A stretch of 64,000 nt of DNA from Paraburkholderia susongensis. Its GTDB lineage: Bacteria; Pseudomonadota; Gammaproteobacteria; Burkholderiales; Burkholderiaceae. Shown in pieces: positions 1-8,463 of the stretch. The notes under the pieces were generated by a model. The model was not told the DNA's origin. It made no database searches and saw only the letters and a program-made list of their open reading frames with translations. How positions within the stretch are numbered: the first letter of the stretch is position 1; each line of letters starts with the position of its first letter. A program made the position numbers and the translations under genes. The stretch is from contig NZ_FXAT01000005.1 in assembly GCF_900177725.1 (NCBI RefSeq), positions 1-64,000 of the forward strand, written 5' to 3'.

Positions 1-93
1 GTTTTTGACGACGCCCGAGGCAGGAAACCAGACGTCGATAGTCTTGCCAGTATGTGCATCACGGTAACGGTGCCCGGTTCGTAGGGTAGCCAT
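1..93 (-). CDS. Partial hypothetical protein, N-terminus only
   Basis: The minus strand carries an ATG at 91-93 with an AGAAGG-like ribosome binding site about 8 bases upstream. The frame is open for 31 codons to the window edge and starts MATLRTGHRYRDAHTGKTID. I do not recognise the family. The gene continues outside the window, so length and function cannot be judged. The good ribosome binding site is the main reason to regard it as real. Confidence 0.4.
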   Translation of the reverse strand, partial: MATLRTGHRYRDAHTGKTIDVWFPASGVVKN

Positions 94-437
94 CGAAATC
101 CCTTCTTCGTCTATGCGTTGGTCGGACAGGCGACCGTTCGTAACAGGCCGCTGATAGGGAAATCATAGCTGAATATGCGTAACATGTTCGCTCGTAACGC
201 TCTACGTTGATCGCCAAGTGTTTCATGTCGTGCGCCACAATCAACCGGATTTCTCACTTTCCATGGCGTCCAACAGCGCGACAGGAGCAACCGGTCGTTA
301 CCGTCCAAAAAAATCCTCTGTACACGTTACGTGAACACACGAAAGTCCTGGACGGAGTACTGTCTATTTTTTCAGCCTGTCCATGTAGCGTGCACAGTAC
401 TGAAAATTGGACAACCTTGGACCTGCCTGCCCTGGTG
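94..437. other. Non-coding or decayed stretch
   Basis: No open frame here looks like a gene. Short frames on both strands lack ribosome binding sites and resemble nothing I know. The stretch lies between the partial gene at the window start and the IS6 remnant, and may hold degraded insertion-sequence DNA. Confidence 0.4.
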
Positions 438-623
438 GAAGCCACCACAGTCGCATTTTTCGAAGAACAGTTCCTCGATGTCGCGCAGACTGAGCTGGAA
501 CCGGAAGTACCACCGCATCGCATGGCTGATGATCGTCGCAGGGAACCGGTGGCCGTGATAAAGCGATTTCGTTTTCGTCATCGCATCCTGTTACGCGAAC
601 ACCCCGTCCAACGTGACAGCGCC
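438..623 (-). mobile_element. IS6-family insertion sequence remnant, 5' end
   Basis: From an ATG at 579-581 the minus strand encodes an IS6-type transposase N-terminus with the characteristic strings LYHGHRFPATIISHAM, RWYFRFQLSLRDIEELFFE. After that the frame degenerates near 455 and no DDE domain follows. A likely element end (GGCGCTGTCACGTTGG on the minus strand) lies near 606-623. A second copy of the same end and N-terminus is at 10277-10438 in the opposite orientation. The element is inactive. Family assignment rests on the well-known IS6 N-terminal signature. Confidence 0.8.
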
Positions 624-723
624 ATTCGACGTACTAGCGTACTTGTACGGCCATGAGCAGATCGATTTTGCGGGTTTCCCTTGCACCATCTCTCCGTGTC
701 CGGCCTTCCATGTCAGACGTCAC

Positions 724-1956
724 TCAGACCAGTAGATCGTATGTACCGTGGCAGTAGACGCGTCCATCACGCATCACGAAGTCGACCTTTGTCGTGGCAG
801 TGATGTCAGCGATCGGATCGCCGTCCATTGCAACGATATCTGCACGCCGACCGACCTGGAGCACGCCGATGTCAGTTCGTTGCAGCAGATCTGCCGCTAC
901 ACTCGTGGCTGCCTTCAGCGCGCGGACGCTAGAAAGGCCGGCCTCGACCATTGCCTGAAATTCGAGGATGCCTCGCGAAAACGGAAACATCCCGCAATCC
1001 GTACCGAATGCGATCTTTGCGCTGCTCGCCGTCATTCTCCGTTGAGACCTTTCGATTTCGCTCAGATCACGCTCGAACTTCCAAACCGCCTGTTTGGGTA
1101 GCGTACCGGCAGACAACATGGTCTTATCGATTCGAGTCATTTCCATCGTTGGCACAAGGAACGCCCCGGACCTTTCGGCCAAGGCTATGCCCTCGTCATC
1201 GATAAGATAGCAGTGCTCCAAGCTGCGTGCTCCAGCCCGCAGGGCTTGCTTGCAGCCCTCGGCGGCACCAGTATGAACGGCAACAGGAACACCTAGTTGA
1301 CTAGCAGTGTCGGCAACTACTTGCATCTCTTCGTCAAACCAGGTTACTCGAGCAGGGTCGTCTCCGAAACTCATGTAACCGCCGGTGTTCATCGTCTTGA
1401 TCCAATCAGCTCCATGAGCATGCTCGGAGCGGACCAGTTCGCGAATCTTGCCTGGCGAGTCCGCAGTTTTCGAGAGACCTCGATGGCAACGACAGGGGAA
1501 CGCCCCTTGCATGTCGCCGTGGCCACCGGACGCGCTAATCATGTGTGGAGCAACGATTAAGCGAGGTCCCGGCAAGATGCCTGCGTCGATCGCGTTCCGG
1601 AGGTCAATGCCGGGCCACGCTTCGTCGAAGGTCCCAAGGTCCCTCATAGTCGTAAAGCCGTAGCGCATGTACTTTCGGGCTAAGTGTAGTCCAGAGAGCG
1701 CTTTCGACGCGCTGGATTCGAGAATCTGCATTCTCAAATTCATACCGTCAAGGAAGAGATGGACATGGGTATCGATGAAGCCGGGAGTCACGGTACGGTC
1801 CGATAAGTCGATTAACTGTGCGTTCGACGGACGGCCTACCGAATCACCGATAGCTGCGATGGTGTCGTCTTCGACCAGCAACTCAATTGGCCCCACAACG
1901 GAATCTGCGGTTCCATCGAAGAGCTTTCCGCAAATGAGCACCTTAACTTCGGACAT
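724..1956 (-). CDS. Metal-dependent amidohydrolase
   Basis: This 410-residue protein is an amidohydrolase-superfamily enzyme of the imidazolonepropionase/prolidase-like type, hydrolysing an unknown amide, ester or dipeptide in the cytoplasm. Seen directly: the VTPGFIDTHVHLFLDG signature with the metal-binding HxH at residues 64-66, AVHTGAAEG and SLEHC histidine strands in the middle, and a FGTDCGMFPF strand near residue 320 with the catalytic Asp, followed by the usual C-terminal VGRRADIVAMDGDP beta-sandwich return. I chose the ATG at 1956 because GGAGG lies 9 bases upstream; an in-frame start 24 bases further out has no such site. It stands alone inside the IS-flanked segment. Substrate cannot be inferred. 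Confidence 0.85.
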   Translation of the reverse strand: MSEVKVLICGKLFDGTADSVVGPIELLVEDDTIAAIGDSVGRPSNAQLIDLSDRTVTPGFIDTHVHLFLDGMNLRMQILESSASKALSGLHLARKYMRYGFTTMRDLGTFDEAWPGIDLRNAIDAGILPGPRLIVAPHMISASGGHGDMQGAFPCRCHRGLSKTADSPGKIRELVRSEHAHGADWIKTMNTGGYMSFGDDPARVTWFDEEMQVVADTASQLGVPVAVHTGAAEGCKQALRAGARSLEHCYLIDDEGIALAERSGAFLVPTMEMTRIDKTMLSAGTLPKQAVWKFERDLSEIERSQRRMTASSAKIAFGTDCGMFPFSRGILEFQAMVEAGLSSVRALKAATSVAADLLQRTDIGVLQVGRRADIVAMDGDPIADITATTKVDFVMRDGRVYCHGTYDLLV

Positions 1957-2509
1957 GTTGATAAGCCTCCACTTCCTCAAACGTTAGGAAAATATGAAGC
2001 ATTAGAGCGGCATGGTCGCCATCGCGCAGGCCACGTGTTGCATCCGACTGAGCGATACCGTCTGAAACCGAAACTCGGCTTGCCTCGAGCTATAGCGGAT
2101 CTCAGCGGACAATGCTCTCATGTTTTTAGATAGAAAGCATGGAAAGCCAGCCTTCCGGTTCCAGACTCGGTGCGATACCGAGTTACTCCTCGATGATCCT
2201 CTTCGAATCTGACCAATGAAGCTTGCTGGCTACCACAGCCGGATTAGCCGCTGCCCTGGCGGCCCCACAACTGACTCGCAACGCTCGAAATCGTCTATTT
2301 GAGCAGACCGAACCCTCAAAGCATCGCTGCAGACAGCGGTAGCGCCTTGCGGGTAAATTGCGGGTGAATTTCAGGGTAGTTGTCCGTCAAGGAGAACTCC
2401 ATGAAGCTGACCTATCCCCTACTGCTGAACGCCGAACCGCAAGACGAACCCTATAAGAATCGCTAACACAACCTGGACATCAAGCCATGGACGCCATACC
2501 CATGGCGAC
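1957..2509. other. Intergenic stretch with small inverted repeat and one tiny ORF
   Basis: A hairpin-forming repeat ACTCGGT-GCGAT-ACCGAGT lies at 2165-2183, about 210 bases ahead of the amidohydrolase start. At 2401-2466 a 21-codon frame (starts MKLTYPLLLNAEPQDE) has a strong AAGGAG site 6 bases upstream, but it is too short to classify and may be the beginning of a gene broken by the adjacent insertion sequence. Nothing else is supported here. Confidence 0.35.
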
Positions 2510-3003
2510 ATGGCAAGACGAAAAATCAGTAACGAATTGTGGACGGCGCTGGAACCATTGATTCCCGTATTCGAACCGTCACCCAAAGGCGGTCGCCGAT
2601 GTACGGTCGACGACCGCGCAGCATTGAACGGCATCCTGTCTGTCCTGCAAACGGGCATTCCATAAAGACCTGCCGCAGGAGCCTGGTTTCGGCAGCGGGA
2701 TGACATGCTGGCGACGACTACGGGATTGGCAAACCGTGGCAAGCTCGGGTCGAAACGGCACATCGTCGTAGATGCGCGAGGCATTCCTCTGGCCATCACG
2801 GTCACGGGCACCAACCGGCACGACTCGATGCATTCGAGTCCACGCCCGATGCAATTCCAGCGGTGTCGGGCCTGAATGGCCAACCCCGCAAACACCCGGG
2901 CAAACTGCGCATCCGCTTTGAGCGTCGTCTCGACATTCATGTTGCGCTGCGCTGCCTTGCTGCTGCCGTTATCTGTTCACGCTTCGTCGACGACTTGTGT
3001 TAG
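2510..3003 (+). pseudogene. IS5-family transposase remnant with internal deletions
   Basis: The first frame begins at an ATG at 2510 and reads MARRKISNELWTALEPLIPV then RCTVDDRAALNGILSVLQTG, typical of IS5-group transposases, and stops at about 2663. Further pieces follow in other frames: the GSGMTCWRRLRDWQ region (about 2690-2730), then GKLGSKRHIVVDARGIPLAI (about 2735-2795), then a piece running from DAFESTPDAIPAV to LRIRFERRLDIHVALRC and ending at the stop at 3001-3003. The last piece joins two normally distant parts of the protein at a GKL/GKLR junction, so the middle with part of the DDE core is gone. The gene has a stop, frameshifts and deletions and is dead. Confidence 0.85.
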
Positions 3004-3245
3004 CGACTCTCAAAGGGAGAGTGCATTGCGCTGCCCGTGAGAAGTTTGTCACTTTGCGTGCTGCCGGACTCGCTGAAGTGCTGCGTGGCTGGCGTCAAGA
3101 TAACAGGCTTGTAATCGCAGTGTCATGGGGCCGCCAGAGTGAGCGGCCGAGAATGGGGTACCCGGTGGGCGCGAAGCTCTCCGGACATTGATCAGGTCTT
3201 GCCTGAGGCGTTGAATTGACTTGCAACAGGACCAGGGCGAGGTAG

Positions 3246-3268
3246 TCCGGATACCTCCTCGATCCGGA
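3246..3268. promoter_or_regulatory. Inverted repeat ahead of the FNT channel gene
   Basis: Perfect 7-bp arms TCCGGAT and ATCCGGA flank a 9-base spacer. The repeat ends 25 bases before the ATG at 3294, just upstream of the ribosome binding site, so it could be an operator or a 5' untranslated hairpin. Its regulator is unknown. Confidence 0.4.
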
Positions 3269-3293
3269 TGCAGCTTATTCTTGTGGAGCAGTA

Positions 3294-4112
3294 ATGTACG
3301 CAGATAGTATCGATAAGTTCGCGAAGATCGGCGCGCACAAAGCGTTGACTATCGTCCGCTCGCCGTTTGCCTTTCTGGTCGGCGCGGCGATGGCCGGCGC
3401 CTACATTGGCTTTGGCGACATCCTTATGTTTTCGGTCGGCTCGCATCTCAATCAGGCCTATATGCACCTGATTATGGGTGCGGTATTCGCCTGCGCGTTG
3501 ACGATCGTTGTGTTCGCCGGTTCCGAACTGTTCACCGGCACGGCGATGTATATGCCGTTTGCGGTACTCCGCGGAGAGACCGGAGTCGGTGGCATGGTGC
3601 TGGTGTGGGCGGTGTGCTGGATCGGCAATCTGATCGGCGCGGTGGCGCTCGCGGCAATCCTGCACGCCGCCGGAGGGGGCGTGCTGCTGACTGACGGTTC
3701 CGAGGTGTTCTTCAAGGTGGTTGAAGCGAAGATGGCCGCCCCGGCGGGTCAGCTGTTCGCGAGGGGTCTCCTGTGCAACTGGCTCGTGTGCCTGGCGATC
3801 TGGATGGCCGCCCGTACCAATAGTGACGCGGCGAAGCTCGGGTTGATCTTCTGGCCCGTATTCGCGTTTGTTGCAAGCGGCTTCGAGCACAGCGTCGCGA
3901 ACATGTTCGTGTTCGCGCTCGCGCTGATCAGCGAGCACCCCGCCAATATCACATTCGCCGGTGCCGTACACAACGAACTCTTCGTCACCTTGGGCAATCT
4001 CGCCGGCGGTGGGATTTTCCTGGGTCTTGGCTATTGGCTTCAGGAGGGCGGCATAGGTCATCCGTCGAATGCACGTATGCCGGCGGCGGGCAACCGCGCC
4101 CGCACGAACTAA
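3294..4112 (+). CDS. Formate/nitrite transporter (FNT) family channel
   Basis: A 272-residue inner-membrane protein of the FocA/NirC family, which forms pentameric channels for formate, nitrite or similar monovalent anions. Seen: about six hydrophobic segments, FAGSELFTG at 74-82 (the family constriction motif), CNWLVC at 161-166, GFEHSVANM at 196-204 with the central-pore His at 199, and VTLGNLAGGG near the end. Length is normal. A GGAG site precedes the ATG. FocA and NirC cannot be separated with certainty by eye. The oxalate decarboxylase two genes away makes formate the attractive cargo, since oxalate decarboxylation yields formate plus CO2; that link is inference. It is followed by a LysR gene on the same strand. 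Confidence 0.88.
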   Translation: MYADSIDKFAKIGAHKALTIVRSPFAFLVGAAMAGAYIGFGDILMFSVGSHLNQAYMHLIMGAVFACALTIVVFAGSELFTGTAMYMPFAVLRGETGVGGMVLVWAVCWIGNLIGAVALAAILHAAGGGVLLTDGSEVFFKVVEAKMAAPAGQLFARGLLCNWLVCLAIWMAARTNSDAAKLGLIFWPVFAFVASGFEHSVANMFVFALALISEHPANITFAGAVHNELFVTLGNLAGGGIFLGLGYWLQEGGIGHPSNARMPAAGNRARTN

Positions 4113-4251
4113 TCGTGCCCGAAACTGATCGCGTTTGAGCTTTCCACGTGCAAGGCCGGCCAGGCGCGCTACATCCCGTCACTGCCGTCGTGGAGCCCTC
4201 GGATTTCTCGTGGGTGTTTTTGCGGACCTGAATGGAGACGCACGGTCTTAC

Positions 4252-5391
4252 ATGAGAAATATAACGATTCGACAACTCAAAACTTTCGAAAGTGTGGCGC
4301 GCAACTTGAGTTTTTCCCGCGCGGCCGAGGACCTTCACCTGACCCAGCCAGCCGTATCCATGCAGATCAGGCAGATGGAGGACCAAGCCGGTTTGCCGCT
4401 GTTCCGCCACACAGGTAAGCGGATCTCGCTGACCGAAGCGGGCATGCTGATTCTGCGTCATTGCCAGGTGATTCTTGCGGATCTGAAGACCGCCGAGCAA
4501 TCACTGGCGGACCTCATGACAGGTGGCATCCAGCGTCTGCGAGTCGGATTGATCACCTCGGGCAGCTACTTCTTTCCGCATCTGATCAACGCCTTCATGC
4601 AACGCAACGCCAGGGTCGATCTTGACATGACGGTGCGCAGTCGCGATCAACTCATCACCTTGCTGCGAAGCGACGAGATCGACCTCGCCGTAATGGTGCA
4701 CGCGCCGGACGGACCTGCCATCGTTGCCGAGCCGTTTGCACCTAATCCCTTCGTACTGGTGGCGGCGCCGACGCATGCGCTCGCTTACGAAAACGACATC
4801 CCATATGCACGCATCGCGCTCGAATGCCTGATTGTAAGGGAGAGTGGTACCGACACCCGCAACGCCGCCAACGACACATTCCGCGGTCGCGAATCGACAC
4901 CGCGTTTTATGGAAATCGGTTGCGAAGAAGCAATCAAGCAGTCGGTCATGGCAGGCATGGGTATCAGCTTTCTGTCAGCACAAGCAGTTCAGTCCGAAGT
5001 GCGTGCCGGCTTACTCAAGGTGCTCGATGTACAGGGCTTTCCGCTTAAACGCCACTGGTGCGTAGCACATCGCGTCGACCGCCCCCTGCCGCCGGTGGCT
5101 CGCGACTTCCGGCAGTTTCTTCTGACCGAGGCCGGCACACGGCTTGAACATTTTACGGGTATCGAGAGGGTGCATACGGGCATGGATCTTCAGCGGCCTG
5201 ATCACACTGCTTTAGAAACAAAGGCGATTGCTGCCAGTAGCGCCAGCCACGAAGTCGCGCTTCGCACTCGCGCGCTGTTACGAGGCGACGCACTGCCAGA
5301 TGAGCATCGCGTTCAGAGCCAGGATCACGCCGGTGGCGACGACCGTGGTGCCGACCAGCTTCCGGCACGCAGTAAATCGACCCATCACTGA
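4252..5391 (+). CDS. LysR-family transcriptional regulator with C-terminal run-on
   Basis: The N-terminus ITIRQLKTFESVARNLSFSR followed by AAEDLHLTQPAVSMQIRQME is a clear LysR winged helix-turn-helix, and the following roughly 220 residues fit the substrate-binding domain. Overall it resembles CbbR/RbcR-like members. I place the start at ATG 4252, because the 39 in-frame codons before it do not look like LysR. A LysR protein of this kind should end near residue 310, but here the frame runs on for about 70 more residues of non-LysR character. The run-on overlaps the last 114 bases of the convergent mntH gene. It is the only regulator beside the FNT, mntH and oxalate decarboxylase genes and so probably controls them. 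Confidence 0.85.
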   Translation: MRNITIRQLKTFESVARNLSFSRAAEDLHLTQPAVSMQIRQMEDQAGLPLFRHTGKRISLTEAGMLILRHCQVILADLKTAEQSLADLMTGGIQRLRVGLITSGSYFFPHLINAFMQRNARVDLDMTVRSRDQLITLLRSDEIDLAVMVHAPDGPAIVAEPFAPNPFVLVAAPTHALAYENDIPYARIALECLIVRESGTDTRNAANDTFRGRESTPRFMEIGCEEAIKQSVMAGMGISFLSAQAVQSEVRAGLLKVLDVQGFPLKRHWCVAHRVDRPLPPVARDFRQFLLTEAGTRLEHFTGIERVHTGMDLQRPDHTALETKAIAASSASHEVALRTRALLRGDALPDEHRVQSQDHAGGDDRGADQLPARSKSTHH

Positions 5392-6582
5392 GCGGCGCGA
5401 CGACAGCACAACCAGCGCAACGAGCGGGATGGGCAAGATGATGCTGAGCACGATCTGACTGTCCACCATTGCATTCATCGGATTGCAGGTCATGCAGACA
5501 ACAATCGCCGGTACCATCGTAATGAGACGTCGCACCAGCACCGGGGTCTTGAATCCGACAAAGCCTTGCATGATGTTTTGACCGGCCATCGTTCCGACCA
5601 CCGAACTGGAGATGCCGGACGCCAGCAGTGAAACAAGGAACAGTGCCGCGGCTCCGGTGCCAAGAGCGGGCGTCAGCGTGTGATACGCCGTCGCGATGTC
5701 GGAGATGCCCGGCGCGCTCCTGCTGAACACGGAAGCCGACATGGCCACCATCGCCAGATTCACGAAGGCGGCAAAGCCTAGTGCAATCACCACTTCACGA
5801 TTGGAAAACTGCACCAGCTTGCGGCGCTGATCGTTGTTGCGCGCCGGTGCGCGGTTCTGCGTCAGACCCGAGTGCAGATAAATCGTGTGCGGCATGATGG
5901 TCGCGCCGATAATACCCACCGCGAGCATCAGTGCAGCGTTGTCATGCAGACGCGGTACGAAGGTGTGAAAGATCGCGGCATGCCAGTTAGGCGGTGCGAT
6001 CGCGAGTTCGCATAGATAGCTCAGACCGATGACGGTGATGAGCGCCGCAATGACGATTTCGAGCGGACGAAAACCCTTTTTATCTAGCGAAAGAATGCAG
6101 ATAGTGACGACGCCGGTAATCAGCAGCCCCCATCCGAGCGCCAGATGAAACAGCAACGAGATACCCATCGCCGCGCCCATGAACTCTGCCAGATCGGTCG
6201 CCATCGCGGCGATCTCCGAGCCGATCCACATGCCGATCACGACTGGACGCGGAAACTCGTCGCGACAGAGTTCCGCAAGACTGCGGCCCGTCACGATCCC
6301 GAGCTTGGCTGACATTGCCTGAAACAGCATCGCCACGAGGCTCGACAGCAGTACCACCCAAAGCAGATCGTAACCGTAGGTCGAACCGGCCTGGATGTTG
6401 GTGGCGAAATTGCCCGGGTCCATGTAGCCGACCGAGGCGATCACCGCCGGGCCCGCAAACGGCAGCAGCGCACGCACGCCACGACGTTTGTTGTCGAGGG
6501 TATCGCGCATCGCCGTCACCGTGTCGGCCGTTGCTTCTGCGGACAGGGCATAGCTGGCGGTTCGCTTTATCGTTATCAACAT
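5278..6582 (-). CDS. mntH: NRAMP-family Mn2+/divalent metal importer
   Basis: This 434-residue inner-membrane protein belongs to the NRAMP family, proton-coupled importers of Mn2+ and Fe2+. Seen: the metal-binding DPGNFATNIQAGS motif in the first helix (near residue 56), a long series of hydrophobic segments, and the second metal site MPHTIYLHSGL near residue 230. Length suits bacterial MntH. It lies 162 bases downstream of the oxalate decarboxylase gene on the same strand, probably co-transcribed. Because bicupin oxalate decarboxylases use Mn, the pairing suggests a dedicated cofactor supply. I saw no yybP-ykoY manganese riboswitch in the gap, but a 10-bp stem can form there. Its 3' end overlaps the LysR gene on the other strand. 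Confidence 0.93.
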   Translation of the reverse strand: MLITIKRTASYALSAEATADTVTAMRDTLDNKRRGVRALLPFAGPAVIASVGYMDPGNFATNIQAGSTYGYDLLWVVLLSSLVAMLFQAMSAKLGIVTGRSLAELCRDEFPRPVVIGMWIGSEIAAMATDLAEFMGAAMGISLLFHLALGWGLLITGVVTICILSLDKKGFRPLEIVIAALITVIGLSYLCELAIAPPNWHAAIFHTFVPRLHDNAALMLAVGIIGATIMPHTIYLHSGLTQNRAPARNNDQRRKLVQFSNREVVIALGFAAFVNLAMVAMSASVFSRSAPGISDIATAYHTLTPALGTGAAALFLVSLLASGISSSVVGTMAGQNIMQGFVGFKTPVLVRRLITMVPAIVVCMTCNPMNAMVDSQIVLSIILPIPLVALVVLSSRRSVMGRFTACRKLVGTTVVATGVILALNAMLIWQCVAS

Positions 6583-6629
6583 AATGCGTGCATCCTCAAA
6601 GTGCTGCGTCGCGCTGGTGTGGGCCGGCT

Positions 6630-6736
6630 ACTTTCGCCACGCAATTGCGGCGAGACGGCATTGAATCCTGATTGGGCGCCATGAGCCTTGTTCACGTCGA
6701 ACGGTCGGGCACACGGCGCCACACTATGGCGAAAGT
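6630..6736. repeat. Long-range inverted repeat between oxalate decarboxylase gene and mntH
   Basis: ACTTTCGCCA at 6630-6639 and TGGCGAAAGT at 6727-6736 are perfect 10-bp complements enclosing 87 bases. In a transcript running from the decarboxylase gene into mntH they would close a stem whose 3' arm ends about 50 bases before the mntH start. This might be an intercistronic leader structure; it could also be chance. Confidence 0.35.
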
Positions 6737-6744
6737 GCCGCGTT

Positions 6745-8001
6745 TCAGGCGACCACGTCGCGGCGGTCTTTCAGCTTGTGGATAATGTCGAGCGTGGCGT
6801 CGTCGACGCGCAGGTGTTCACGTACGAGTTGGCGCGGCGTATTGGCCAACCACTGCGCCAGGCTTATTTCGGAGAAGTGATCCGACTTGAAGATTTCAAG
6901 GAATACAAGGTCCGTCGTCCCGGTATTCTTCACGTAGTGCCCCAGGTTCTTCTCGACGTAGCCTATGTCCCCTGGATTGAAGTCGACCGTCTGGGCCGCC
7001 GGGCCGGTGTTGAACACCGTCATACGACCGGTACCCTGAATGAAGTACTGCCATTCATCCGCATCCGGGTGCCAGTGCATCTCGCGCAAGCCGCCCGGAC
7101 GGAGCGTCACCATCGCGGCCGCCACGGTCTTGGAGACCGGGAAGTTATTGCTGTCGACGATGCGCACTTCACCGCCCGGCTGAGCCAGCGTCGGCGCCAT
7201 GGAACCCATGCGGAAGATGAACGGATGGTCCGGGCGGCCGTTCGGCGCTGCCGCATAGGCCTGGTCGGCCGCGAGCGGGCCTGCTTTGGCACCCTGATAA
7301 ATCCACAACTGATCGAGCGGGATTTCCTTGAACTTCTCGGCCGGTACGCCGAAGTTTTGCGCCAGGATGTCTGGCGGCGTGTGCGCCAGCCAGTCCGACA
7401 CCATCAGCGTATTGAATTCGCCTGACGCGCCGTTATCGAAGGCTATGACGAATTCACCGCCGTTGCTGCCCAAGCCTTGCAGCGAGTGCGGCAGACCTGG
7501 CGGGAAGTACCAGATGTCGCCGACCTGCACATCGGCGACTTCAGCGCGACCCTTGGTGTCGATAGTCGTGATACGAACCTCGCCGCTAACCACGATGGCC
7601 CACTCAGCCTGCTGGTGCCAGTGCAGTTCGCGCACACCGCCTGGTCCGAGGCGCATGTTCACGCCCGCGATGTCCTTCGACACCGGGAACGCCTTCGTCG
7701 TCACTTCGCGCGCCCAGCCACCCGCTTGTATACGCTTGTGCGCCTCATTGAAGGATGCCCATGGGATCGGCATTCCGCCGACGTCCGTCGGCGGCGGGTT
7801 GTTGAACGACGGCAAGACATCGCGCAGTTGCGGATTCTGCGGACCGGGCTCGGAAATCGCAACGGGCGTCGAGTTGATACTTCCCTGCAAAGGACGGTCC
7901 GGGTTACCGAACTCGGCGGCCCTGGCGACGGCCGTTGCACCGAGTGCCACAGCACCTGCGGCCGCCCCGGCTAGTACACTGCGACGTTTCAGGTCAGTCA
8001 T
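6745..8001 (-). CDS. oxdC: Tat-exported bicupin oxalate decarboxylase
   Basis: The predicted reaction is oxalate to formate plus CO2 with Mn2+. The 418-residue protein starts MTDLKRRSVLAGAAAGAV, a twin-arginine-type signal with an AxA cleavage region near residue 28, so the folded enzyme should act outside the cytoplasm. Two cupin domains follow. Domain 1 has H127, H129, E133 and H172; domain 2 has H309, H311, E316 and H355, complete metal sites in both. The active-site lid, SENST in Bacillus OxdC, aligns here with GEFNT (194-198): the catalytic Glu is kept at 195, the flanking residues differ. The start at 8001 is preferred to one 33 bases upstream because the Tat signal begins there. It sits divergent from tatA/tatB and upstream of mntH. 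Confidence 0.88.
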   Translation of the reverse strand: MTDLKRRSVLAGAAAGAVALGATAVARAAEFGNPDRPLQGSINSTPVAISEPGPQNPQLRDVLPSFNNPPPTDVGGMPIPWASFNEAHKRIQAGGWAREVTTKAFPVSKDIAGVNMRLGPGGVRELHWHQQAEWAIVVSGEVRITTIDTKGRAEVADVQVGDIWYFPPGLPHSLQGLGSNGGEFVIAFDNGASGEFNTLMVSDWLAHTPPDILAQNFGVPAEKFKEIPLDQLWIYQGAKAGPLAADQAYAAAPNGRPDHPFIFRMGSMAPTLAQPGGEVRIVDSNNFPVSKTVAAAMVTLRPGGLREMHWHPDADEWQYFIQGTGRMTVFNTGPAAQTVDFNPGDIGYVEKNLGHYVKNTGTTDLVFLEIFKSDHFSEISLAQWLANTPRQLVREHLRVDDATLDIIHKLKDRRDVVA

Positions 8002-8098
8002 GATTGCTCTCTCGTAAGTATTCCTATTTAACAATTCCCGGTGGTCAGGATGAGCTCCCGTACGACACAGGTGTGGGCAGGAACCGGCCTGGCTTGTG

Positions 8099-8138
8099 CT
8101 GCAGTGAGCCGTCGCTCAACCTGGAGGGCTCACTGCAG
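8099..8138. promoter_or_regulatory. 40-bp inverted repeat between oxdC and tatA
   Basis: CTGCAGTGAGCC at 8099-8110 and GGCTCACTGCAG at 8127-8138 are perfect 12-bp arms around a 16-base spacer. It lies about 100 bases from the oxdC start and about 190 from tatA, in the only shared promoter region, so a two-way operator is likely; it could also fold as a hairpin in a leader transcript. Half-sites 28 bases apart centre to centre would place two protein dimers on the same helix face only approximately. Confidence 0.55.
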
Positions 8139-8325
8139 AATCGGGACATCGCCATCCGCTCCGTGCGGCAAATATTAGAAACATGCGGCTCAAATGAACA
8201 ATCAGGAATTCTTTGAAGAAGCCATAAGAACGTCTGATACACGCTACATGCAAATGGCACTACGATCAGCACACGACCTGGAACAGGTTGCTGTTAAGTT
8301 CATTGCATATGAAAGGAGTTTGATC

Positions 8326-8430
8326 ATGGGTAGCCTTGGCATTGCGCACTGGCTGATCGTCCTGGCAATCGTTGCACTAGTTTTCGGCAGGATCATCGTG
8401 CCGTTGCGCAACAATGACTCATGCATGTGA
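8326..8430 (+). CDS. tatA: Short TatA-like protein
   Basis: The 34-residue product MGSLGIAHWLIVLAIVALVFG is the textbook TatA start: short N-tail, single membrane helix and the FG hinge. AAGGAG lies 9 bases before the ATG. Ordinary TatA has 70-90 residues with an amphipathic helix after the hinge; here only 13 residues (GRIIVPLRNNDSCM) follow, so that helix is missing or rudimentary. Either the gene is truncated or it is a minimal form. An in-frame extension of 44 codons upstream (ATG at 8194) has no ribosome binding site. tatB follows 33 bases later. No tatC is present, so any complex must borrow the one encoded elsewhere. Confidence 0.65.
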   Translation: MGSLGIAHWLIVLAIVALVFGRIIVPLRNNDSCM

Positions 8431-8463
8431 TTGAATTCGTAACGATCTGGAGGGACGGTTGCC

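Noticed and set aside
6583..6744. Possible yybP-ykoY manganese riboswitch before mntH
   Set aside because: I could not find the conserved loop sequences of that RNA class; only a simple inverted repeat is present.
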